Shown here piece after piece: positions 17,488 to 27,336 of a stretch of DNA of 53,241 bases (position 1 is its first letter; each line of letters starts with the position of its first letter). Below the pieces are notes generated by a model that saw nothing but the letters and a program-made list of their open reading frames with translations, was not told where the DNA came from and ran no database searches. The translations under genes were made by a program, and so were the position numbers. Location: positions 1 through 53,241 of the forward strand of contig CAMWXB010000021.1 in NCBI GenBank assembly GCA_947178125.1. The letters run 5' to 3'. The DNA is from an uncultured Lachnospiraceae bacterium (GTDB lineage Bacteria > Bacillota > Clostridia > Lachnospirales > Lachnospiraceae).

Positions 17488-18024
17488 TTATTTCTTTAAA
17501 ATACGCTTCCGAATATACCGACAGGTATAGTCTTCTCCCTTCTCGGCCAGCATATGCAGTAAAAATTCCAGCTTTTTTCTGGTCGTCGGATGAAGCGGCG
17601 CCAGTTCTTTACCGGATTCGTAATAGCGCAGCGGATCTCCCGGTTCATACTGTTCGCCGTGATAGACCTTACATGCCGCGATTCTGTCCATCAGCATTTC
17701 TATGATATACCGATTCGGCATAGGCGCCGGCGCCATACCGCCCGGAATCTCCTTCGTGCTGTAATCGATCCAGTATTCGTAATGATGTTTGTTACGGCCC
17801 TTGTGGTGCAGCCATGAGGAAGAATATCCAATCTCTTCACGTTCTGCGTTATTCGGGCTCCTGTCACCCTGATAATATCTGGCGCCGACAAGAAATTCCG
17901 TCGGAGAATATTTGGACAGGTCATGCAGCAGTCCCTGTTTATACAAGCCGACTTTAAAGCATCCCTGCATGACCAGATATTTATGATATGTGATTGTTTT
18001 AAAATGCGCCCAGGCTTTGCCCAT
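17488..18024 (-). CDS. DUF5662 family protein
   Basis: The 178-residue protein begins MGKAWAHFKTITYHKYLVMQ and contains HDLSKYSPTEF, YSSSWLHHKGRNKHHYEYW and a C-terminal DYTCRYIRK, matching the DUF5662 pattern. Conserved His and Asp residues (HDLSK, HHKGRNKHH) look like a metal site, and an HD-like hydrolase fold is an inference. The ATG at 18024 lies 2 nt after the debranching-gene stop; a GTG at 18030 would overlap it. The function is unknown. Coupling to the GH13 gene is probably simply operonic. Confidence 0.75.
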   Translation of the reverse strand: MGKAWAHFKTITYHKYLVMQGCFKVGLYKQGLLHDLSKYSPTEFLVGARYYQGDRSPNNAEREEIGYSSSWLHHKGRNKHHYEYWIDYSTKEIPGGMAPAPMPNRYIIEMLMDRIAACKVYHGEQYEPGDPLRYYESGKELAPLHPTTRKKLEFLLHMLAEKGEDYTCRYIRKRILKK

Positions 18025-18026
18025 GA

Positions 18027-19961
18027 TCACTCTGTCCTTTTTCCTTTTTTATTTCTACGGGGAATTTGACTTACCGCCTGTATTGTACGCGTGCCATATA
18101 TGACAATCGTACGCGGCGGCACAAGAATATTATGAGGATGCGCTTCTTCATTGCCGCTGTCCGCTTCCTTTTTTTGTTCCTCTGTCGTAAACAGCCGCAC
18201 CCATTCTTTGTCTTTCGGCATCTGCGGGAGTCCGAATGTATACGGTTCCCAGTACATATTGATACCGATATAGAGGCAGAAATCATCGCTGTCCTCCACG
18301 GGAACTCCATACCGGGTACAGTACAGAATGCCAAGACTCCGGCTGCCAGAACTCGTATCCGGCCTCCAGGCATCTTTGCCATGAAAAGAGATATCCGGAT
18401 ATCCGCAGGGAAGATAATCCATTCCCCGAAGCGGCATCCTGCTATGCAGCACCGGATATTTTTTCCTGAGGCGAATCAGTTCTCTGGTATAAGTAAGGAG
18501 CTCTTCTCCCTGTTTGATTGAATTCCATTTAATCCAGCAGACCGGATTATCCTGACAATAGGGATTGTTGTTTCCTTCCTGCGAATTTCCAAATTCGTCC
18601 CCGCTGTACAAAAGCGGCGTTCCCTGTGAAAGCAGGACAAAGGTCATCGCGTTTTTCATCTGCCGCATGCGCAGCGAAAGAATCGCTTTCTTTCTTGTTT
18701 TTCCTTCTATGCCGCAGTTCCAGCTGTAATTATGATCGCTGCCGTCCTGATTGCGTTCTCCGTTCTTTTCGTTATGTTTGTTATCGTAAGCGACCAGATC
18801 GGCCAGCCGGAAGCCGTCCTGTCTGGCAATCGCATTGACAATGCCTCTGTCCGCCGCATTTTCTTTCCATAAGGAAAGCAGTCTGGCCGCCATATTGGCA
18901 TCGCCTTTTAGCACTTTTCTCATGTCATACAAAAAGGCATCGTTCATGATACCGCAGTTACGCCAAGTCTGTTCCTGTCCATCTCTAAGACCTGCTTTTT
19001 CAGATGGAAAAGACTGATTCCCTTCAAAAAGCAGTTTGGTTTCCGCGAACAAAGGTTCCTCACAAAGCATACGCATCGGAAGATCGATACCCATGAGCTG
19101 AAAGCCGTCGATATGATATTCCAATACCCAGTGCTTTAAGATTTCCAATATTTTTACAGGACCGGTGTTGGGCGGAAAATAGAACTGCATCATGACTTCT
19201 ATTCCGTTTCGGTGCAGCGCTTTTACCATATCCCTGAATTCACTCACTGCATCTTTGGCATAAGAATAAGTATATTTGGGCAGAAAATACAACCCTTCCT
19301 GATAGCCCCAGTAATTGAGACGCTTTGCAGTCTCTTCGCTTTCCGGCTGCTCCGTACAGAGTGCTGCCGGATGTTCCGGTCCGGAAAATTCCTTTTCCGT
19401 CCGAAATACTTCATCAAATTCATAAGAAGGCATCAGCAGTACAGCCGAAATGCCCAGTTCTTTCAGATATGGTATTTTCTCTATGATACCCGCGTAAGTG
19501 CCTTTGGCCTGTACGCCGGAAGATCTGTGTTTCGTAAATCCCCTGACATGGAGAAGATAGAAAATACTTTCTTCAAAGGGAATGGTTAATGTTCTATCCC
19601 CTTCCCAATCATAATCATGCTCCAAAACCTTACAGCGTGCCGGCAGTTCTCTCTGTTCGCCGTACTTTCGTTCATTTACGATTGCCCTTGCATAAGGATC
19701 CTGGAACAGCTCGTTCCCCCGATAAAAAAGATAGGAACAGTTTCTGTCCTGATATCCTTTCAGGAGCATGGAATGCACGTTTCCTTTTCTGCCTTCTTCC
19801 GGAAAAGGAATTTTTGTACCGTTTTTATGTTTCTTATCATATAAAAGAATACCACATTCTGTCTTTGGCTCACAGACTGCCGATACATGTAATCCCTCTG
19901 GTACAAAGAATACTCCTAGGGGATATGTTGATGATGTCGTCACATAAAAAGTTTTCTGCAT
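18027..19961 (-). CDS. GH13 glycogen-debranching-like protein with degenerate catalytic site
   Basis: The 644-residue protein aligns with the GlgX/TreX type of GH13: an N-terminal carbohydrate-binding-like domain (residues about 1-125), a (beta/alpha)8 barrel and a C-terminal beta domain. The segment DLVAYDNKHNEKNGERNQDG (388-407) is diagnostic of debranching enzymes. However, region I lacks the Asp and Asn-His expected in DVVxNH (reads MMQFYFPPN, 257-265). The nucleophile Asp of GFRFD is replaced by Met290 (GFQLM), and the HD motif reads QD (381-382). Glu313 at the general-acid position remains. Activity on glycogen is therefore doubtful; a binding or regulatory role is possible. GGAGG precedes the ATG by 7 nt. 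Confidence 0.8.
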   Translation of the reverse strand: MQKTFYVTTSSTYPLGVFFVPEGLHVSAVCEPKTECGILLYDKKHKNGTKIPFPEEGRKGNVHSMLLKGYQDRNCSYLFYRGNELFQDPYARAIVNERKYGEQRELPARCKVLEHDYDWEGDRTLTIPFEESIFYLLHVRGFTKHRSSGVQAKGTYAGIIEKIPYLKELGISAVLLMPSYEFDEVFRTEKEFSGPEHPAALCTEQPESEETAKRLNYWGYQEGLYFLPKYTYSYAKDAVSEFRDMVKALHRNGIEVMMQFYFPPNTGPVKILEILKHWVLEYHIDGFQLMGIDLPMRMLCEEPLFAETKLLFEGNQSFPSEKAGLRDGQEQTWRNCGIMNDAFLYDMRKVLKGDANMAARLLSLWKENAADRGIVNAIARQDGFRLADLVAYDNKHNEKNGERNQDGSDHNYSWNCGIEGKTRKKAILSLRMRQMKNAMTFVLLSQGTPLLYSGDEFGNSQEGNNNPYCQDNPVCWIKWNSIKQGEELLTYTRELIRLRKKYPVLHSRMPLRGMDYLPCGYPDISFHGKDAWRPDTSSGSRSLGILYCTRYGVPVEDSDDFCLYIGINMYWEPYTFGLPQMPKDKEWVRLFTTEEQKKEADSGNEEAHPHNILVPPRTIVIYGTRTIQAVSQIPRRNKKGKRTE

Positions 19962-20050
19962 GTAATCCCTCCGGGGCCGTACTCGGTATAGTCACTTGCT
20001 TGCTGTGTGATGCTAGCGGCCGGGAAATACCCTCAATCAAACACTTCATG

Positions 20051-20097
20051 CAAGAATCGCTCGCGATTCTTGAGACGCTAGCCGTCAGGCTTGCGTC
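20051..20097 (-). promoter_or_regulatory. Two adjacent inverted repeats at the transcription start of the GH13-like gene
   Basis: GACGCTAGCC/GGCTTGCGTC (20074-20097, one T-T mismatch) overlaps the predicted start site, and CAAGAATCG/CGATTCTTG (20051-20072) follows. A near copy of the first arm, GATGCTAGCGG, recurs at 20009-20019 inside the leader. The arrangement could be an operator pair or a structured leader of about 130 nt before the start codon at 19961. Confidence 0.4.
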
Positions 20098-20098
20098 T

Positions 20099-20104
20099 AT
20101 TATA
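20099..20104 (-). promoter_or_regulatory. Extended -10 box for the GH13-like gene
   Basis: The minus strand reads TATGCTATAAT, an extended -10 (TGnTATAAT). A weak -35 (TGGAAA) lies about 18 nt upstream, so the element would rely on the extended -10. Confidence 0.55.
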
Positions 20105-20154
20105 GCATAATCTCCGTTCTTTTTCCAGACTTTACGAAAAGTTTGGACTTCCCA

Positions 20155-20183
20155 TTGAAACTGCCACACACTTTTTGTAAAAT
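20155..20183 (+). promoter_or_regulatory. Candidate sigma-A promoter of the DUF1292 gene
   Basis: TTGAAA, a 17-nt spacer and TAAAAT. It is divergent from the GH13 promoter, with about 50 nt between the two -10 boxes. Confidence 0.6.
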
Positions 20184-20232
20184 ATAAGTATTATTTATGC
20201 CGCCCGGCTGGCGGCGGAATGGAGAGACCACT

Positions 20233-20586
20233 ATGAAAAAAGAAGACAATACACCTGTCACAGAACCTTTAGATGCCGCATCGGAAGAAATGACCGTTGA
20301 ACTGGACCTTGACGATGGAAGACACGTTTCCTGCTCGGTCGTTACAATTCTTACCGTATCGAATCAGGACTATATCGTCTTACTGCCTCTGAATGAAAAC
20401 GGGCAGAACGAAGATGGCGAGGTATGGTTCTACCGCTATTCCGAAAACGAAAAAGATCCAAACGAAGAGCCCGTGCTCGAATATATTGAAAACGATGACG
20501 AGTATGAGGCCGTTGCAGATGCCTTCGACGAATTTCTGGACAATGTTGAATTTGATGAAATGGTCGGCGACGATTCAGACCAGTAA
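20233..20586 (+). CDS. DUF1292 family acidic protein
   Basis: The 117-residue, very acidic soluble protein has the DUF1292 core: VELDLDDGRHVSCSVVTILT, QDYIVLLPL and GEVWFYRYSE, then YEAVADAFDEFLDNVEFDEM. DUF1292 proteins are small Firmicutes proteins of unknown function, often near yrrK/ruvX or mltG genes, not seen here. ATG at 20233 has GGAGAG 7 nt upstream. Its 3' end overlaps the convergent helicase gene by 12 nt. No terminator separates the two, so antisense transcription across the ends is expected. Confidence 0.88.
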   Translation: MKKEDNTPVTEPLDAASEEMTVELDLDDGRHVSCSVVTILTVSNQDYIVLLPLNENGQNEDGEVWFYRYSENEKDPNEEPVLEYIENDDEYEAVADAFDEFLDNVEFDEMVGDDSDQ

Positions 20587-22422
20587 TGGTTCGAGGAAAC
20601 GGGAGGGCCGTTCCTTTCCGTTTCCCTGATCACAATAAAGAATGTGCAATTCCTTTTTGGCCCTCGTCATTGCCACATAGAACATCCGGCGTTCCTCTTC
20701 TATCTCTTCCGCTGCAGCGGCCTGCCTTGACGGGAGTTTTCCCTCGTTGACATCCGGAAGATAGACGGTGGAAAACTCCAGCCCCTTTGCCGCGTGCATC
20801 GTCATCAGACGGATACCGGTCCGCTGTTTATCTCCTATATTATTTTCCATTTCTTTCTGCTTCTCGTTCATCAACATTCTGCATTGACTAATATAGTCAT
20901 TCATTTCTCCGAAACTGCTGAACCTTTTTATCTCCTTCTGAAAATCATCCGCAATCCGCAGCAGTCTTTCGCACTCTTCGACAGGATAATTCTCTTTCAG
21001 ATAGCTATCGTAGCCGATGACATGCCTGATGTAGTTGACAGCGAGATAAGGCCGCATTGTGCCGAGCTGTTCCAGGTCATGGAATAACTGGCGGACCGCT
21101 TCCTGCATCCGGCTGTTATTCTGATAATAGGTAAGCAATTCTTTCAGGCAGGTATTACTGCTTCTCGCACAATCTTTCTGCAGGTAACGAAGCGGCCTGT
21201 TCATGAACAAATGAAAAATCTCCCGTTTGTGGTTCCCGTTCGCAAATTCAAGATAGGCAAGCAAGTCTTTGATGATGAAATGGTCGTACCTGCTTTTTAG
21301 CGTTTCCTTCATCACAAAAGGAATTTCCTGTAATAGCAGTTTTTCCGCAAGAATATTGCATTCATAGTTCGTGCGGTAGATGACCGCCGTCTCAGACAAA
21401 GCTTCCGGTTTTTCCTTCTGTGCCGTCTTATGCAGCATGCGGAGCAGTTCTTCATACTCTTGTTCCTGTCTGGAAAAAGACTGCATAATTACGCCCGCAC
21501 CATCTTTATGATTCGCCTGAATGTTCTTGAAAAAGCGGTTTTGGTTGGCCGCAATGACCTGTAACGATTTCTCGACAATCTGCCCATGGCAGCGGTAATT
21601 AATATCTAACAGCACATGTTCCGCCATCGGATAATCTCTCAGGAACTGCTGCATGATATCCGGTCTTGCACCACGGAAACCATAAATAGACTGGTCGTCA
21701 TCCCCCACGATAAAAAGATTGTTCTCCGGCTGGGCCAGCAATCGGATAATCTGATATTGGAGCGGATTGATATCCTGAAATTCATCGACCAGAATATAGG
21801 AATACCGCTTCTGCCATTCTTTTAAAAGATTCGGATTTTCCCGAAATAATTTCAGGCACAAAAGCCCCATGTCATCGAAGTCCATTTTGGCAAACTCCGC
21901 CAGATATCCGTTATAATCTTCATAAATTGCTTTCAGTTCTTCTTTTGAAAACAATTCCTCCGAAAGACCATCGAACCGCTCACCGTTATTCTTTACCTGA
22001 CTGATCAGACTGATCAGGCCGCTTATTTTCTCATTTTCAGCAAGCAGCGGCGTCATAGGAAGCTGTAAGATCTGTGCCAGGAGATTTCTTTTCTGTGTTT
22101 CGGGAAGCAGGGTGAACTGACGATATTGTCCAGTCTGTCTCAGGATAGAATAAAAGACTGCGTGAAATGTGCCAAAAGAAACATAAGAATTTGTTTTCCT
22201 TACCAGCTTATGGAACCGCTGCTGCATTTCACCCGCCGCCGCTCTGGTAAAGGTAATCACCAGAATACGGGAAGGCTCTATGCCGCATTCCATAATCAGG
22301 TAGCGGATACGCTGTGTAATTACAAAGGTTTTGCCGCTTCCGGGCCCGGCAAGCACCTGCATGGGCCCGGAAGTAAACTCAACCGCTTTTTTTTGTTTGG
22401 AACTCATTGTAAATTCAGGCAT
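20575..22422 (-). CDS. UvrD/Rep-family superfamily 1 DNA helicase
   Basis: The 615-residue protein contains the SF1 helicase motifs in order: Q-motif region [10 protein letters not shown], Walker A GPGSGKT, motif Ia [13 protein letters not shown], motif II VDEFQD, motif [16 protein letters not shown], motif IV NYRC, motif [22 protein letters not shown] and motif [16 protein letters not shown]. It unwinds DNA 3'-5' in repair or replication restart. It is shorter than PcrA (about 720 residues), lacking the PcrA C-terminal tail. ATG at 22422 overlaps the gltX stop by 8 nt; the longer ORF to 22500 would run deep into gltX and is rejected. Confidence 0.92.
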   Translation of the reverse strand: MPEFTMSSKQKKAVEFTSGPMQVLAGPGSGKTFVITQRIRYLIMECGIEPSRILVITFTRAAAGEMQQRFHKLVRKTNSYVSFGTFHAVFYSILRQTGQYRQFTLLPETQKRNLLAQILQLPMTPLLAENEKISGLISLISQVKNNGERFDGLSEELFSKEELKAIYEDYNGYLAEFAKMDFDDMGLLCLKLFRENPNLLKEWQKRYSYILVDEFQDINPLQYQIIRLLAQPENNLFIVGDDDQSIYGFRGARPDIMQQFLRDYPMAEHVLLDINYRCHGQIVEKSLQVIAANQNRFFKNIQANHKDGAGVIMQSFSRQEQEYEELLRMLHKTAQKEKPEALSETAVIYRTNYECNILAEKLLLQEIPFVMKETLKSRYDHFIIKDLLAYLEFANGNHKREIFHLFMNRPLRYLQKDCARSSNTCLKELLTYYQNNSRMQEAVRQLFHDLEQLGTMRPYLAVNYIRHVIGYDSYLKENYPVEECERLLRIADDFQKEIKRFSSFGEMNDYISQCRMLMNEKQKEMENNIGDKQRTGIRLMTMHAAKGLEFSTVYLPDVNEGKLPSRQAAAAEEIEEERRMFYVAMTRAKKELHILYCDQGNGKERPSRFLEPLLV

Positions 22423-23869
22423 TCTGTAATTTTTCGATTCCCTTTCTGATTCTGGCAAGAGACTCTTCTTTCCCCAGTATTTCCATGATTTCCGTCGCAC
22501 CTGCGGGTGTCATCTGCTTACCGGATACGGCGGTCCTTATCGGCCACATGACATAGCCGTTCTTGCATTCTTTTCTGGAAACATATTCCGTCAACGTCTG
22601 ATACAGGGCGTCGTTACTGTAATCTTCCTGTGCTTCCAAAATGGGAAGCAGTTCTTTTAATACTTCCAAAGAAGAGGCTTCACTCGTTTTCATCTTCTTA
22701 TGAGCATACATCTGTGTATCGTATTCCGGAAGTTCTTCAAAAAAATCTACCATTTCTCTGATATCCGGGAAAATTTCGATTCTCGTCTTGACCATGGCCG
22801 CAATCTTGCGCAGGTCAAACTCTTTTGTCAGGACTTCTTTCAGGTAAGGCTCCGCCATCTCATAGAATCTGTCGAAATCCATCGCCTTCATGTATTCGCC
22901 GTTCATCCATTTTAATTTGGTATAATCGAATACTGCCGGCGATTTAGAGATATGATGGTAGTCAAACTTCTCCACCAGCTGCTCCAGCGTAAAAATCTCT
23001 TCTGTTCCGTCCGGGCTCCAGCCAAGAAGGGCAACGAAATTAACGACTGCCTCCGATAAAAATCCCTGCTCGATTAAATCTTCGTAAGAAGAATGACCAC
23101 AGCGTTTCGACAGTTTCTGATGATTTTCATCCGTGATCAACGGACAGTGCACATATTTGGGTACTTCCCAGCCAAATGCTTCGTAAAGGCGGTTGTATTT
23201 CGGAGAAGATGAAAGATATTCATTTCCCCGCACAACATGCGTAATGCCCATTAAATGGTCGTCTACCACATTCGCAAAATTATAGGTTGGGAAACCGTCC
23301 GATTTGATCAGGATCATATCGTCCAGTTCCGCGTTGTCCACGGAAATATCGCCGTAAATATCATCATGGAATACCGTTGTTCCTTCCGCCTTATTGTTCT
23401 GCCGGATGACATAAGGTTTTCCGGCTTTCAGGTTCGCCTCGACCTCTTCTTTGGAAAGATACAGACAGTGTTTGTCGTATACATTGATTTCCTTGCCTGC
23501 GACTTCTCTTGTCAGCGAAGCAAGCCTGTCCTTATCGCAGAAACAATAATAGGCTTCCCCTTTATCGACAAGTTCTCTGGCATATTTTAAATATAATCCC
23601 TGCGCCTGACGCTCACTCTGTACATAAGGGCCGACGCCTTTATCTTTATCCGGGCCTTCATCGTGAATCAGTCCGGTCTTTTCCAGCGTACGGTAGATGA
23701 TTTCCACGGCGCCTTCTACATAACGTTCCTGATCGGTATCTTCGATTCTTAAAATAAAATCGCCGCCCTCGTGTTTCGTAATCAGATAGGCATAAAGCGC
23801 CGTTCTTAAGTTACCAACGTGCATCCGTCCCGTCGGGCTCGGCGCATATCTTGTTCTTATTTTCTGCAT
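22415..23869 (-). CDS. gltX: Glutamate-tRNA ligase
   Basis: The 484-residue class I synthetase has the HIGH-type [20 protein letters not shown] near the N terminus, the GluRS segment [17 protein letters not shown] and a KMSKS-type [14 protein letters not shown] around residue 255. It charges tRNA-Glu (or also tRNA-Gln where an amidotransferase exists). Full length. It begins after repeat copy A, with a poor ribosome site, AAAGGAG about 8 nt before the ATG. The helicase gene overlaps its end by 8 nt, so the two are co-transcribed. Confidence 0.96.
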   Translation of the reverse strand: MQKIRTRYAPSPTGRMHVGNLRTALYAYLITKHEGGDFILRIEDTDQERYVEGAVEIIYRTLEKTGLIHDEGPDKDKGVGPYVQSERQAQGLYLKYARELVDKGEAYYCFCDKDRLASLTREVAGKEINVYDKHCLYLSKEEVEANLKAGKPYVIRQNNKAEGTTVFHDDIYGDISVDNAELDDMILIKSDGFPTYNFANVVDDHLMGITHVVRGNEYLSSSPKYNRLYEAFGWEVPKYVHCPLITDENHQKLSKRCGHSSYEDLIEQGFLSEAVVNFVALLGWSPDGTEEIFTLEQLVEKFDYHHISKSPAVFDYTKLKWMNGEYMKAMDFDRFYEMAEPYLKEVLTKEFDLRKIAAMVKTRIEIFPDIREMVDFFEELPEYDTQMYAHKKMKTSEASSLEVLKELLPILEAQEDYSNDALYQTLTEYVSRKECKNGYVMWPIRTAVSGKQMTPAGATEIMEILGKEESLARIRKGIEKLQNA

Positions 23870-23950
23870 GGTTTTTGTGCTCCTTTTTTATATGAAATAT
23901 TCTTCACACTAACCTCCATGATTTCGCTTCGCGGAATCTAAGATTTGTAC

Positions 23951-24062
23951 GGAGAATGCCGCATTTCAGGCATTCTCCAGTATGAGAAAGACTTGCTACG
24001 CAAGTCGTAGTACTTCTTGGCGAAATGCCCTTTGGCATGAGTCTTAGAAGTTCTTCTCACAC
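23951..24062. repeat. Structured palindromic intergenic repeat, copy A
   Basis: Read on the plus strand: a perfect 10-bp hairpin GGAGAATGCC/GGCATTCTCC (23951-23978); an outer 9-bp stem GTATGAGAA/TTCTCACAC (23980-23988 with 24054-24062, one mismatch); hairpin GACTTGC/GCAAGTC (23990-24006); then GTAG; stem AGTACTTCT/AGAAGTTCT with one mismatch; and inside it ATGCC/GGCAT. Copies B and C share this plan. A further imperfect hairpin (GATTTCGC/GCGGAATC) precedes it at 23920-23938. The right arm ends on the last base of the hydrogenase stop codon. There is no U-tract, so it is not a plain terminator. Confidence 0.85.
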
Positions 24063-25537
24063 TATTTCTCGGGAATTTTCTGCGCTGCCGCCGCTTTGAA
24101 GTTTCCTACCGCTTTTGCCGCCTGCGAAATCGCGATGTTCGTGCCCGCTCCGGCAATACAGCCGCCCGGACAGGCCATTCCTTCGATCAGACAGCCGTTC
24201 TTCTTTCCGGCCTTGGCAAGCATCAGCATTTTCCGGCATTCTGAAAGGCTTTCCGCGTGTTCGATATTGACTTCCACATCCGAATAATATTCCCGGACAC
24301 ATTCTTCAATCGCGCTTGCAACACCGCCCGCAACACCATATCCGCGGCCTGCGCCGGTTGCGCCTTTCAGCTCGTCCAGTGCCTGTATCTCTTTCAGTAA
24401 AATGCCTTTTGCCTCGAACATACCGGCGAGTTCCTCAAAAGTAATGACGAAATCCACATCCGAACGGATCGTTCTTCTGGATGCTTCCAGTTTCTTAGAG
24501 GCACAGGGGCCGATAAAAACGACTTTTGCATCGGGATGTTCTTCTTTGATCACACGCGCCGTCGCCACCATAGGCGTTAAGGCGTTGGATATTTTATCGA
24601 TTGTTTCCGGGAAGAACTTCTTAGCAAGCACCGACCATGACGGACAGCAGGATGTCAGGCTGAACGGCAGATTTCCGGTGGCAACTTCCTTCGCATAATG
24701 CTCCGCTTCCGCAAGCGCGCCCATATCCGCACCGATCGCCGTCTCATAAACATCAAAAAATCCCAGTTCTTTCAAGGCAGTCTTTAACATATCCGGCGTT
24801 ATATCAGGGCCGAACTGTCCAACAAAAGCAGGCGCTACCTGCGCGATGATCTTCTGCCCCGACTGAATAGCACGAATCAGTTGAAAAATCTGCGATTTGT
24901 CGGCAATCGCACCGAACGGACAATTCACCATGCACTGCCCGCAGGAAACGCATAATTCATTGTCGATGACCGCTCTTCCCTTTGCATCGTTCTTAATGGC
25001 ATTGACACCGCAGGCGCCAGCACACGGCCTTACCTGATGGGATATCGCGTCATAAGGACAGATTGCCTTGCACTTTCCGCATTTAATGCACTTTTCCTGG
25101 TCGATAACGGATTTACCGTTCTTCATGGAAATCGCATCCCGCGGGCAGACTTCTCTGCACGGATGCGCCACACATCCCATACATTTATCCGTTACCTGAT
25201 AGCAGTTCTCCGGACAGGCATTACACGCAGACGGAATGACCTGCATCAACGGCGGTTCATAATATTTCTCGGAAATATTACTCTCTTCCAATCCCTGTGT
25301 CAAATGGACAAGCTGATTCTCCGGCCGGAGAGATAACCCCATCGCCAGCCGTATCCGCTCTCTCGTGATCGCCCGCTCTCTGTATATGCTTTCATACTCC
25401 GACTCGTCGTAATCTACAATCTTATAAGGCAGAGCTTCCATATCATCTTTTAAGTTTTCAGAAGTATACGCCAGATTGGCAACTTCCTTAAAAATCCGGC
25501 GCCTGTTCTTACGAACCTGGGTATCTATTCCTCTCAT
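24062..25537 (-). CDS. [FeFe]-hydrogenase with ferredoxin-type domains (group B-like)
   Basis: The 491-residue protein has an N-terminal helical region, a Cys cluster (CNACPENC, residues 105-112), two or three 4Fe-4S motifs (CIKCGKCKAICP and CVSCGQCMVNCP between 120 and 210) and an H-cluster domain. All H-cluster signatures are present: TSCCPSW (295-301), GPCASKKLEA (343-352) and EGMACPGGCIAG (452-463). It may evolve or consume H2 or act as an electron-balancing or sensory hydrogenase; physiological direction is not evident. There is no small subunit or Hyd maturation gene nearby. ATG at 25537 is chosen for a GTGAGG site 9 nt upstream. The ORF is open to 25642 but lacks a start context there. 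Confidence 0.88.
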   Translation of the reverse strand: MRGIDTQVRKNRRRIFKEVANLAYTSENLKDDMEALPYKIVDYDESEYESIYRERAITRERIRLAMGLSLRPENQLVHLTQGLEESNISEKYYEPPLMQVIPSACNACPENCYQVTDKCMGCVAHPCREVCPRDAISMKNGKSVIDQEKCIKCGKCKAICPYDAISHQVRPCAGACGVNAIKNDAKGRAVIDNELCVSCGQCMVNCPFGAIADKSQIFQLIRAIQSGQKIIAQVAPAFVGQFGPDITPDMLKTALKELGFFDVYETAIGADMGALAEAEHYAKEVATGNLPFSLTSCCPSWSVLAKKFFPETIDKISNALTPMVATARVIKEEHPDAKVVFIGPCASKKLEASRRTIRSDVDFVITFEELAGMFEAKGILLKEIQALDELKGATGAGRGYGVAGGVASAIEECVREYYSDVEVNIEHAESLSECRKMLMLAKAGKKNGCLIEGMACPGGCIAGAGTNIAISQAAKAVGNFKAAAAQKIPEK

Positions 25538-25586
25538 ACGCATAACCTCACTTGTAACTCTATTTTTGCACAAACTTATGCGGAAG

Positions 25587-27266
25587 TCAACAACCCAGAG
25601 CGGCCAGTCCAGAAACAATACCTGCAATACATCCCTCTTCAAAAGGTGCCCGCAGGCCTGCCTCTCTTAACAGTTCGGGATAAAATCTTCCGGAAGCCAG
25701 TTTACACAGTTTCAGATAGCTTTCCCAGGCCTTTTGATAATCCCGATCCATTTTAATCTTATACTGGAACGCGCATAACTGCGCCAAAACATAATCTATA
25801 TAATAAAACGGACATTCATAAATATGGAGCTGTTTCTGCCAGAAACCGCCTGCCTGCAGGTACTTGCTGCCGTCACAGTCCATATGGGGACGGTACTCCT
25901 TTTCCAACCGGGTCCATGCCGTTTTACGCTCGGCAGGCGTCAGTTCCGGATGTTCATACACGATATGCTGAAATTCGTCTACCATACAGCCATAGGGAAT
26001 GAAGGCAGCCGCATCCTCCAGATGCATCTGACGGTAACGTTCCGCATCTTCTCCGAAAAATAATTCCATCCACGGCTCCGTAAAAAATTCCATAGACATA
26101 GAATGAATCTCCGCTGTTTCCATTGTCAGGTACCGGAAATGGTCGGTAACCGGATCCTTTGCCGCCACATAATACTGAAAAGCATGTCCGCATTCATGGG
26201 TAATGACGTCTACATCATCGCTGGTACCGTTAAAATTCGCAAAAATGAACGGCAGCTTATAATCCGGCAGTTCTTCCTCGTAGCCGCCGGCTTTTTTCGT
26301 AGTTCTTCCCAATACGTCAAAAAGCTCATTCTCCTGCATATCACAGAAGAACTCCCGTGTCTCCTGTGACAGTTCGGAATACATCTTCATACCATTCGCC
26401 AGGATTTCTTCCGGCGTACCCTGAGGCGCCGGATTTCCTTCCGCAAAATAGACGCCTTCATCATAATAATACAAATGTTCTACATTCAGGCGTTTTCGAC
26501 GGTTCTCGTGCATTTTTTCCACAAAAGGAACATATTCTTTTTTAATCTGGCTGCGGAGATTCTCGATTTCTTCCCTGCCATAGGAATTTCGATTCATACG
26601 ACAGTATCCCATTTCGATAAAATTATCATATCCCAGCGCTTTTGCCTGCGCGGTACGGTTTTTTACGAGCAGATCATAAATCTCATCAAATTCCTGTTCG
26701 TGTTCCTCAAAAAATCCGGTATATTTTTTCCATGCTTCCTCACGAACGCTCCGGTCTGCGGCTGTCATATATTTTTTCATCAGGGAAAGGTTCTTTTTTT
26801 CGCCGTTCCAGTCAATGGAAGCCGAGGCGATAAGCTTTGCATAACGGGTGCTGAGTTTATTTTCTTCCTGCATCAACGGAATTAGCTTGTCATCAAACGC
26901 TTTCATGGCAAGCTCCATAGACTTGAACGGTACTTTGCCAATTTTTTCTTCCATATAAGAACGGTAAGAAGATGCGCAGAGAACGCGCTGGTACTCATTC
27001 ACCAATGCCTGGATTTTCGGCGTAATCTCATCATTATATTCTCCCTCTGCAGCATAATATTCATCTGTCATGTCCATATCTCTTCGAATAGTGGCGATTC
27101 TCATAGTTGTCCTGACATGGTCATACAACTTATAAAATGCTTCATGGAGCGCCAACTGCTCTTCTCCGCTCTTTGCATTGGCAGCTTTCCCAATCAATTT
27201 CTTTCCTTCTTCCGTCACCGCCTCCACATCGATTCTGGAATACGGCATTTTTGAAAATTTCATCAT
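25587..27266 (-). CDS. M3 family oligoendopeptidase (PepF-like)
   Basis: The 559-residue protein has the zinc site HECGHAFQYY (HExxH), with a downstream Glu in the METAEIHSMSMEFF segment as third ligand, which fits the M3 family (thimet oligopeptidase/PepF). It degrades short peptides in the cytosol. Length is typical of the M3B branch. The ATG at 27266 follows AAGGAG at about 12 nt; the adjacent ATG at 27263 is an equally plausible start. It lies 49 nt upstream of the hydrogenase gene and downstream of repeat copy B, so it probably has its own promoter in the 27267-27336 region. Confidence 0.93.
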   Translation of the reverse strand: MMKFSKMPYSRIDVEAVTEEGKKLIGKAANAKSGEEQLALHEAFYKLYDHVRTTMRIATIRRDMDMTDEYYAAEGEYNDEITPKIQALVNEYQRVLCASSYRSYMEEKIGKVPFKSMELAMKAFDDKLIPLMQEENKLSTRYAKLIASASIDWNGEKKNLSLMKKYMTAADRSVREEAWKKYTGFFEEHEQEFDEIYDLLVKNRTAQAKALGYDNFIEMGYCRMNRNSYGREEIENLRSQIKKEYVPFVEKMHENRRKRLNVEHLYYYDEGVYFAEGNPAPQGTPEEILANGMKMYSELSQETREFFCDMQENELFDVLGRTTKKAGGYEEELPDYKLPFIFANFNGTSDDVDVITHECGHAFQYYVAAKDPVTDHFRYLTMETAEIHSMSMEFFTEPWMELFFGEDAERYRQMHLEDAAAFIPYGCMVDEFQHIVYEHPELTPAERKTAWTRLEKEYRPHMDCDGSKYLQAGGFWQKQLHIYECPFYYIDYVLAQLCAFQYKIKMDRDYQKAWESYLKLCKLASGRFYPELLREAGLRAPFEEGCIAGIVSGLAALGC

Positions 27267-27336
27267 AATTTTTATTTTCTCCTTATCTGTCTTTTGGGAA
27301 TGTTTCTAATCTCCAATCTCCATACAAGCTTGTCTG

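Noticed and set aside
19589..20110. 173-codon plus-strand ORF
   Set aside because: It is antisense to the start and leader of the GH13-like gene and shows no recognisable protein features.
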